Notes under the pieces: generated by a model
Databases searched by the model: none
What the model was told of the DNA's origin: nothing
What the model saw: only the letters and a program-made list of their open reading frames with translations
Source of the DNA: CAZAFL01 sp964484465
GTDB lineage: Bacteria > Bacteroidota > Ignavibacteria > UBA10030 > SZUA-254
DNA: 14,393 nt
Reading direction: 5' to 3'
Assembly: GCA_964484465.1 (NCBI GenBank)
Contig: CAZAFL010000045.1
Coordinates: forward strand, 1-14,393
In this document: positions 1-5,118 of the stretch, in pieces
How positions within the stretch are numbered: the first letter of the stretch is position 1
How the letters are laid out: every line of letters starts with the position of its first letter
Made by a program: the position numbers and the translations under genes

Positions 1-2
1 TG

Positions 3-80
3 GAGCGGTGGAGGGACATCAACATGGAATCTAAGGAAAATCTGATACCAAATCGGATTCACCCGGACATCCACGTTTTT
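3..80 (+). CDS. Possible 3' end of a plus-strand gene entering from the left
   Basis: An open plus-strand frame runs from the window edge to a TAG at 78-80 and gives about 25 residues, rich in charged and polar residues and ending IHPDIHVF. I do not recognise it. What supports a real gene end is position: a strong hairpin followed by a T-rich run (168-204) lies 90 bases further on in the same direction and could be its terminator. The frame is short, so chance is a serious alternative. Confidence 0.25.
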
Positions 81-132
81 TAGATGTCAGAACTGTAGAG
101 TATCGATCGTGATTAACTCGTTATTTTGAGTT

Positions 133-163
133 GTAGGTGCAGAATGTAGTGTGCCCCCGCTAC
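133..163. repeat. 31-bp direct repeat, copy A
   Basis: This 31-base segment matches 3251-3281 at 25 of 31 positions without gaps. The outer blocks are near-identical: GGTGCAGAA at the left and CCCCCGCTAC at the right. Both copies are followed within a few bases by a hairpin. The two copies lie in the same orientation and bracket the whole kinase region. Confidence 0.6.
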
Positions 164-167
164 CCGT

Positions 168-204
168 AGAACCTACAACAAATGTTGTAGGTTCTTTTAT
201 TTTA
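168..204 (+). terminator. Hairpin with T-rich tail, likely intrinsic terminator
   Basis: AGAACCTACAACA (168-180) and TGTTGTAGGTTCT (183-195) are perfect reverse complements, 13 bp, with only AA between them. In practice the loop would open to about four bases. TTTTATTTT follows on the plus strand, so it fits a Rho-independent terminator for a plus-strand gene ending to the left. On the minus strand there is no T-run after the stem, so it would not end transcription from the kinase side efficiently. Confidence 0.6.
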
Positions 205-229
205 AGCAAGTCATCATAAGCATCACATT

Positions 230-356
230 TTCCTACTTTACATTTCTCAGAGCAACATATCAATCAAGTTTCAGATCCTAGGCTTTGTACACCACTCCCA
301 TCCCCCTCATCCAATTTCTTGAGGATCTTGTCATGCGATATCGTCTGACCGATCAT
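230..356 (-). pseudogene. Frameshifted N-terminal remnant of a second Ser/Thr kinase
   Basis: The minus strand from the ATG at 356-354 closely copies the start of the intact kinase just upstream. It reads M-I-G-x-x-x-S-H-x-K-I-L-x-K-L, as in that kinase, and then loses two bases inside the glycine-rich loop. After the shift the frame continues as MGVVYKA, hits TAG where the intact gene has Glu, resumes as DxKLD, hits TGA, and then reads VAL like the intact VALK. Similarity fades near 236. In its own frame the ATG gives only 30 codons, to TGA at 266-264. The ATG overlaps the TGA of the intact kinase (ATGA), so the two were once translationally coupled tandem kinases. The lost catalytic domain means this cannot be a kinase. 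Confidence 0.75.
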
Positions 357-2785
357 GGACCTGTTTTCCCATACTTTGTTCTAAGTCGGTCGTACTCTCT
401 GTGCATTTTCTCAGAGACGGCATTGAATTCCTCGTCCTTCCGAAATTTATCAAACATTTTGAGGCTTAAAAGCCACGGATATCCATCGAGCCCTTCTTCC
501 ATTGCAGCGTTGATCCAGTAGACAGTCTCATGTTTTAATCCAAGTTCAGCGTAAGGAAAGGACATCCAAAGAGATACTTCCATATCTGCTCTTGCTTTAG
601 AATGTAATGGCTCCAGAAGTGCTAATGCTCCGGCTCGATCTCCTCTCCTTGACTTTACCAGAGCATTCAGAATAATGGGCGGGACGCTTTGCGGGTCCGC
701 CTGGCTGGCAAGGGCTGAATAGTGAGGCAGGCTATCCGGCTTTCCTGCAAAATAGTAGACCGACCCCAATAAAACGAACAGCTGAGAGTCGAAAGGAACC
801 CGGTCCAAACCTTTTTTGCCGATTTCAATCGCTTCTTCGTATCGTCCTCGCATGAACATTGGGTACATCTTGTAGATGTACGCTCGCCGGTCACCCGGGT
901 TGAGTTGAAGGGCAAGTGATGCTTGTTGTTCAGCTTCATCGCACAAACCGCACAAACGATAAAAGTAGGAAAGGTTATCATGGATGTCGGACACGTTGGG
1001 AGAAATTTCCACCGCCTGCAGGAGGAGAGGAAGGGCTTGCTCTTTCTGCGCACGTTCTATGTAAAGAAAGCCGAGGCGGGAAAGTGCGTCCGGAAACGTC
1101 GGGTCAATCGCCAATGCCGTCTCAAGAGCCGATTGTGCGTCCCTGAACTTTGCCGTATCACCTTCAAAGATTGCCGCATAAATAAGTGCATACCCTTTTT
1201 CGGCATACAACGGTGCAAAAGAAGGTTCTCGGCTAATCGCCTCATCAAAAAAGGCTATCGCACGCTTCAGGCTCTGCAAATCGCTGGTCGCACTGAGACT
1301 TTTGCCGCGCAGAAAGTCTTCATACGCTTGTGGATCGTGAGGAACGCTTGTCGTGATCTTCGACTGTTCCCCTGTTGTAAGACTCAACTGCAAACCATTA
1401 ATAATTTCATCGGTGATATTTTTCTGAAGTGAGATAATGCCTCTGTAGGTCACATCGATCGGCTTCTGCCAGATAATACTGTTGGTGGTAAGGTCTACAA
1501 GCTGTGCATTCAAGTGAAGGTTGTCTCCTTCTCTCACATAGTTCCCGGTAAGCATAACATTTACATCGAGACTCTTTGCAATCTGTTCCGGGACCGGGTC
1601 CACGCTTTTGTATTGCGCCACTGACGAAGAAGGACGAACAACAATCGACCTAACGTAACTAAGACTGGTAATGATATTATCCGCGAGGGCAAAGCCGAGA
1701 AAATTCATCGTCTCGTCGCCGCCTAAATTATGAAACGGTAAAATGGCAAGTTTGTATCTGATTTGTGAAGGCGATGAGATACCTGTCTGAGACACATTGT
1801 TTTCTGTTGCTGACTGCGATGATCGCCTCTGATAGAGTAACAGTCCGACAGTGATAAGAACAGCTGCGCCGGCAATCATCCAAACGTTTTTCTTGCCGGG
1901 TTTTCCGAATCTTTGCCGGGGGTGTTTGTCGATTGCCGGAACGTCTCGACGTACATCTACCAAACGAGTAATGCGAGTCGTTTCCTTTTTCAATCGCCGA
2001 AGGTCGATCAGTAAATCGCCGACAGATTGGTATCGATCATTCGGGTCCTTTTCCAGAGCTCTCCGGAATATATGAACCAGTTCGGGTGAAGCATCCTCCC
2101 GGTATTTTTCGATGGGTTCCGCCTCCTCGTTAACAATGGAGTACATGATTGCCGCTTCGTGTTCGCCTCTGAATGGAGTGTTGCCGGTCAGCATTTCGAA
2201 GAGGACGACTCCGAAAGAAAAAATATCCGATCGCGTATCCGCTTCGCCGCCTTGAATTTGCTCCGGCGCCATATAGGCAAGCGTTCCCACGGTTGAGCTC
2301 GTTCGGGTCAGCTTCGCCGAGCCTTTCAGTTTTGCCAAACCGAAATCCATCACCTTGATGCGCCCATCGGAAGTGACCATGATGTTTTCGGATTTTACAT
2401 CGCGATGAACTATCCCTTTTACGTGTGCTGCCTGCAGTGCTTCGGCAATCTGGATTGCAAACAGGATCACTTTCTGCATTTCAGCAATCGGAATATCTTC
2501 CTTCAGCGTTTTCCCGTCGATGTACTCCATGACAATGAACTGACGGTTATCGACTTCCTGAATATCGATGATCGAACAAACGTTCGGATGATTCAGCGCG
2601 GCAGCTGCCTTCGCCTCCTGAATAAAGCGGGCTTTTTCCTGCATTGAGGTATGGAAGCGTTCTGGTAAAAATTTCAGCGCAACAAGCCGGTCCAGTTTTG
2701 TATCTTCGGCTTTGTACACTACTCCCATGCCTCCTTCGCCCAATTTTTCAAGAATCTTGTAATGTGAAACTATGTGTCCGATCAT
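353..2785 (-). CDS. Transmembrane Ser/Thr protein kinase with TolB/FlgO-like domain and TPRs
   Basis: A PknB-type receptor kinase that phosphorylates Ser/Thr on partner proteins from the inner face of the membrane. All catalytic motifs are present: glycine loop GEGGMG (16-21), VALK lysine K38, E57 in the C-helix, HRD (127-129) with K131 and N134, DFG (147-149) and APE (173-175). A basic linker leads to one membrane span at about 301-318. Residues 345-445 (starting YKLAILPF) resemble the TolB/FlgO-like domain often found in adenylate cyclases and kinases of this architecture. Residues 485-790 are helical repeats of TPR type, for example around DPTFPDALSRLGFLY. At 810 aa the length is normal for this architecture. 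The ATG at 2785 has no clear Shine-Dalgarno and gives the canonical MIG start. The stop overlaps the start of a ruined second kinase. The substrate and signal are not visible from sequence. Confidence 0.93.
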   Translation of the reverse strand: MIGHIVSHYKILEKLGEGGMGVVYKAEDTKLDRLVALKFLPERFHTSMQEKARFIQEAKAAAALNHPNVCSIIDIQEVDNRQFIVMEYIDGKTLKEDIPIAEMQKVILFAIQIAEALQAAHVKGIVHRDVKSENIMVTSDGRIKVMDFGLAKLKGSAKLTRTSSTVGTLAYMAPEQIQGGEADTRSDIFSFGVVLFEMLTGNTPFRGEHEAAIMYSIVNEEAEPIEKYREDASPELVHIFRRALEKDPNDRYQSVGDLLIDLRRLKKETTRITRLVDVRRDVPAIDKHPRQRFGKPGKKNVWMIAGAAVLITVGLLLYQRRSSQSATENNVSQTGISSPSQIRYKLAILPFHNLGGDETMNFLGFALADNIITSLSYVRSIVVRPSSSVAQYKSVDPVPEQIAKSLDVNVMLTGNYVREGDNLHLNAQLVDLTTNSIIWQKPIDVTYRGIISLQKNITDEIINGLQLSLTTGEQSKITTSVPHDPQAYEDFLRGKSLSATSDLQSLKRAIAFFDEAISREPSFAPLYAEKGYALIYAAIFEGDTAKFRDAQSALETALAIDPTFPDALSRLGFLYIERAQKEQALPLLLQAVEISPNVSDIHDNLSYFYRLCGLCDEAEQQASLALQLNPGDRRAYIYKMYPMFMRGRYEEAIEIGKKGLDRVPFDSQLFVLLGSVYYFAGKPDSLPHYSALASQADPQSVPPIILNALVKSRRGDRAGALALLEPLHSKARADMEVSLWMSFPYAELGLKHETVYWINAAMEEGLDGYPWLLSLKMFDKFRKDEEFNAVSEKMHREYDRLRTKYGKTGP

Positions 2786-2903
2786 AAATCGTTATTCGGT
2801 ATTCGTCATCATATCGCCATAATCAAATACGGAAATACTCAACTACTCATCTACTGCACAATCAGCAAGTCATCTCATTAAAGCAACTGCTCACACCAGA
2901 CTT

Positions 2904-3074
2904 TTATTTTGTTGCAAATGTATTTTTCAATTGCCGGAACCATTCGGTGACCAGTGTAAATTCCGAGGTGCTCAGGTCTTTATACGATGGCGTAATCAAT
3001 GCGAATGTTTTCCCTTCCCTGGAAATGTCGGTAAGGAATGAACCATCGGGGGAAAAGTCATAATTGACCCGCCC
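2904..3074 (-). pseudogene. C-terminal remnant of a PD40/TolB-propeller type protein
   Basis: A minus-strand frame of 56 codons ends in TAA at 2906-2904. It starts GRVNYDFSPDG and ends TEWFRQLKN plus a short basic tail. The pattern Y-D-x-S-P-D-G, then about 35 residues, then x-W-F-x-x-L-K is the usual end of kinases and TolB-like proteins that carry PD40 beta-propeller repeats. The frame is closed upstream by TGA at 3077-3075, and no propeller repeats can be read before it. The body of the gene has therefore been lost. It lies 118 bases upstream of the intact kinase gene on the same strand and is a second sign that paralogous genes once stood side by side here. Confidence 0.6.
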
Positions 3075-3079
3075 TCATT

Positions 3080-3250
3080 TTATGTGCCAACCTGAATGTT
3101 AATAATTTCCTGGTTCAAAGCAAGTGAGCCTGTTTGCGCAGAGCAAGGTGCGACTGCCGTCAACTGTTAACCTTTTCCGATTCTGTGCTCATAGCGATTG
3201 GTCCGTGAAATCAAGTCTGAAGCTCACGAACCACAACCAATTCCGGTATT
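3080..3250. other. Gene-less stretch with degraded repeat fragments
   Basis: No convincing gene is seen here. On the minus strand, the short frame ending at TAA 3082-3080 reads C-S-A-Q-T and then N-Q-E-I-I-N-I-Q before the stop. This recalls the S-A-P-T plus N-E-L-I ends at 87-161 and 3211-3279. A nearby frame (about 3131-3157) reads G-S-R-T-L-L-C-A. Together they may be a third, frameshifted copy of the same ending. The resemblance is weak and found by eye. Confidence 0.3.
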
Positions 3251-3281
3251 GTTGGTGCAGAACAAAGGGTACCCCCGCTAC
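3251..3281. repeat. 31-bp direct repeat, copy B
   Basis: Partner of 133-163, same orientation, 25 of 31 bases the same. On the minus strand both copies can be read in one frame as S-G-G-T-L-x-S-A-P-T. Of the five codons that differ, four differ only silently (GGC/GGT, ACA/ACC, CTA/CTT, CCT/CCA) and one changes His to Cys. The minus frame continues to a TGA at 3213-3211. Confidence 0.6.
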
Positions 3282-3327
3282 AAAACGAAAATTCCTCACC
3301 ATGTGTGGGGAATTTTCGTTTTATATT
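3282..3327. terminator. 18-bp stem hairpin, A-rich/T-rich flanks, possible bidirectional terminator
   Basis: Positions 3282-3299 and 3305-3322 pair over 18 bp with one G-T wobble around a five-base loop (CATGT). The outer stem is AAAACGAAAATTCC with its complement, so each strand ends in a T-run (CGTTTTAT on plus, CGTTTT on minus). It can therefore act as an intrinsic terminator in either direction. It lies downstream of the minus-strand defence cluster ending at 3437 and is a good candidate for ending that transcript. Confidence 0.6.
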
Positions 3328-3354
3328 GGTAGTAATGTGTTGAAGTCAAGTTGA

Positions 3355-3410
3355 GTCCCGTTACGATTCATTCGGAACGGGACGAAATCCCGCACCTCTC
3401 TTGAGCGGGA
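3355..3410. repeat. Cluster of overlapping inverted repeats after the defence operon
   Basis: Three potential stems compete here: GTCCCGTT (3355-3362) with AACGGGAC (3376-3383), CGGGA with TCCCG around CGAAA (about 3378-3392), and TCCCGC (3388-3393) with GCGGGA (3405-3410). They sit between the end of the 236-aa gene and the stronger hairpin at 3282-3322. No T-run follows on the minus strand, so these alone are not typical intrinsic terminators. They may stabilise the 3' end of the transcript. Confidence 0.45.
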
Positions 3411-3436
3411 TCCTGCCCCCCACTACATCCTATCCC

Positions 3437-4147
3437 TCAATCATGTTGATGCATATTAACTCTGATTTCATCTCCCCATGTCTCCCCTGCAACGGCTGCG
3501 CGTTCGAGAAAATAATCGTGATGTCTTTTTTGTGGGGCCAAGAGAAACAAGACATTGGCCGTACGAAATGTTACAACTGTGGGTATGTGCAAATGGTCTG
3601 CAAGCTCGGATGCCATCTGCGGGATAAATTTATCCCGCTTGATCCTACGGAAGTGCTGATACAACAGAATCGAGTGCTGGTTCTGGAACGTCTGCTCTAA
3701 CTCGTGCCAGTAAAGATATTTCGAGGATCTTTTTCTCCCATACGGAACTGATTTTACTTCGATCCCATTGTCTGGATCAAAAAAGACAAGATCCGTGCCC
3801 TTCGCTATCGAGTGAAATTCACCAAAGTATTTCTTTCGTTCCGTCGCATCGTCCGAGATAGTAGGACGGTAGTATATTGCAGAAGGGGTAATATTCTCTG
3901 TTTCGGCGACCGCCACATCCCTCTTACCATCTTTGACGCTCGCCTGTAGGATCTCGAACAGCCCGCTGTCAAACGCACGATACACTTCTGGATAACTTAG
4001 GTACCTGGTTTTTTCCCCATCCCTATTGCCATCAGATTCCGTGAGCATCCAGCACACTGCTGTTCTTACTTCGCCCTGGTTCGAGAGTATACGCAGCAGA
4101 CCGTACTTTCTGTAATCGTTTATGTCGCCGAAGTATTGGTTCTTCAT
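3437..4147 (-). CDS. Uncharacterised protein with DPDNG motif, last gene of the defence cluster
   Basis: A 236-aa soluble protein, no signal peptide or membrane span. It begins MKNQYFGDINDYRKYGLLR, a start I associate with a family of uncharacterised accessory-genome proteins. Visible landmarks are VCWMLT (31-36), DLVFFDPDNG (119-128), SSKYLYWHEL (141-150) and SILLYQH (159-165). The hydrophobic strand ending in D-P-D-N-G resembles the acidic or catalytic loop of Rossmann-fold methyltransferases or small nucleases, but no SAM-binding glycine motif is clear, so I do not assign a reaction. The ATG at 4147 overlaps the TGA of the 286-aa gene as ATGA, so translation is probably coupled and the two proteins may work together. 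It is followed by inverted repeats and a terminator-like hairpin. Confidence 0.8.
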   Translation of the reverse strand: MKNQYFGDINDYRKYGLLRILSNQGEVRTAVCWMLTESDGNRDGEKTRYLSYPEVYRAFDSGLFEILQASVKDGKRDVAVAETENITPSAIYYRPTISDDATERKKYFGEFHSIAKGTDLVFFDPDNGIEVKSVPYGRKRSSKYLYWHELEQTFQNQHSILLYQHFRRIKRDKFIPQMASELADHLHIPTVVTFRTANVLFLLAPQKRHHDYFLERAAVAGETWGDEIRVNMHQHD

Positions 4148-5004
4148 TCGCCAAAGTCGTCCTCCTGGTTTTGGTTATTGTTGGCGGTTACCCCTCCCAA
4201 TATTCTGCACGCGTCTAAAAAAGAATCAACGACTAATGTTTCTTCGTTTTCGACCAAATGGCGTAAATCCAAACCATGAACGCCAAGATATTCAATTGAG
4301 TATCCTACGGAATCGACGTACTTTTCAAAGGACATTGGGATTCGCCACAGTTTATAGGCCGTTTTTTGATCTGGTCCATCGAGATCTTTGATAGTCAATT
4401 TCCGTTGTTTGTTTGCATTGCGAAATACATTCTGAAGCTCTTGAAGATCTTTATAGATTTCTACGACTTCCTTCCAAAACAATTCGATATCGGGGCTCTT
4501 CAGGATATTTAGCTGTTCTCGAAACTCATCATTTTTTCTACTGAAGAACTCATAGGCGGTAACAAAGGCTTGGCGATAGTATTCATTATACCTCTCCCCG
4601 AAGCGAAGCTTTGCCTCCTGGCGCATCTCCTTCTCGAGCCGCTCAGTGTTTCTTGAAAGCTTCGGTATCGAAGAAATCGCTATGAATCTACCATGTGATG
4701 TTTTGAGATAGTCATGATCGATTGAATCCGATCGATGCAGCTCACCGATGTGAACCTCCTGAAGGTCATCAAATAATCGTTTACCAATCCGAAGAATTCT
4801 TCGGGCAAAATTATCAGGAATCAACGTGTATTCAGTGTTTCGTATGTGTGCCCGGTTTGAGCGGTAAACTGGACTCCCTGGTGAGAGATCGTCAATGTTT
4901 AGCTTGAATTGGTGTTGGATCCCGTTCACCTCAAAAAAACAGAACGCGCCAACATTATTTATCTGTTCTGCTAGCAATGCTGATTTCGTGGATTTGCTAC
5001 TCAC
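4144..5004 (-). CDS. Unrecognised 286-aa protein in the defence cluster, GTG start
   Basis: I do not recognise this protein. The first ~110 residues look like mixed alpha/beta, with FCFFEVNG (21-28) and a stretch GRFIAISSIP (105-114). Residues 118-200 are highly charged and helical, with possible coiled-coil character (for example ERLEKEMRQEAKLRF). The end is very acidic and Asn/Gln-rich (NNNQNQEDDFGE). No membrane span or enzyme motif is clear. The start chosen is GTG at 5004-5002, because AGAAGG lies about 8 bases upstream and no better in-frame start is seen. The GTG overlaps the TGA of a 20-codon frame upstream, and the stop overlaps the next gene's ATG. Both overlaps indicate an operon. 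The gene lies 114 bases after the methylase gene. Confidence 0.75.
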   Translation of the reverse strand: MSSKSTKSALLAEQINNVGAFCFFEVNGIQHQFKLNIDDLSPGSPVYRSNRAHIRNTEYTLIPDNFARRILRIGKRLFDDLQEVHIGELHRSDSIDHDYLKTSHGRFIAISSIPKLSRNTERLEKEMRQEAKLRFGERYNEYYRQAFVTAYEFFSRKNDEFREQLNILKSPDIELFWKEVVEIYKDLQELQNVFRNANKQRKLTIKDLDGPDQKTAYKLWRIPMSFEKYVDSVGYSIEYLGVHGLDLRHLVENEETLVVDSFLDACRILGGVTANNNQNQEDDFGE

Positions 5005-5063
5005 AACATTACCTTCTCGTATTTCCCAGACTTCTTTTCTTTCAATACAAGATCGACCGGCAT
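5001..5063 (-). CDS. Possible 20-codon leader or gene remnant overlapping the 286-aa gene start
   Basis: A minus-strand frame from ATG at 5063-5061 to TGA at 5003-5001 codes for a Lys-rich 20-residue peptide beginning MPVDLVL. Its stop is embedded in the GTG start of the next gene (GTGA). The frame stays open for nine more codons upstream of the ATG, so it may instead be the last piece of a lost gene. Its codons look ordinary, but its small size means chance cannot be excluded. Confidence 0.25.
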   Translation of the reverse strand: MPVDLVLKEKKSGKYEKVML

Positions 5064-5118
5064 AGAATTACAACATAGGAAGACGTATTCACGTCAAACA
5101 TAAGTCATTTGATTATTA

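Larger units (their letters stand above)
87..263 (-). other. Short open frame containing the SGGTL-SAPT repeat (copy A)
   Basis: This minus-strand frame is open from a TTG at 263 to a TGA at 89-87, 58 codons, directly after the stop of the kinase remnant. It has four Cys near its start and ends with S-G-G-T-L-H-S-A-P-T followed by an E-L-I-x-I-x-x-L-Q tail. The same tail pattern is found in the minus-strand frame at 3211-3279, and most base differences between the two are silent. That suggests both are ends of related, now broken, coding sequences. The first part of the frame overlaps DNA that aligns with a kinase gene in another frame, so the whole frame is unlikely to be a gene in its present form. 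Confidence 0.25.

Noticed and set aside
923..1432. Plus-strand 169-codon frame inside the kinase gene
   Set aside because: It is antisense to the TPR part of a clearly real gene, has no domain, and its composition follows from the opposite strand.
3251..3281. A tRNA 3' end serving as an attachment site
   Set aside because: CCCCCGCTAC looks like an acceptor strand, but no T-arm with a TTCGA-type loop lies before it and no matching 5' half is found.
3124..3354. Plus-strand 76-codon open frame
   Set aside because: It runs through the 31-bp repeat and both arms of the strong hairpin, has no clear start signal or known domain, and is better explained by those elements.
3413..3427. Third copy of the CCCCCGCTAC repeat
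   Set aside because: TGCCCCCCACTAC resembles the right end of the repeat, but the GGTGCAGAA left block is absent, so chance is likely.
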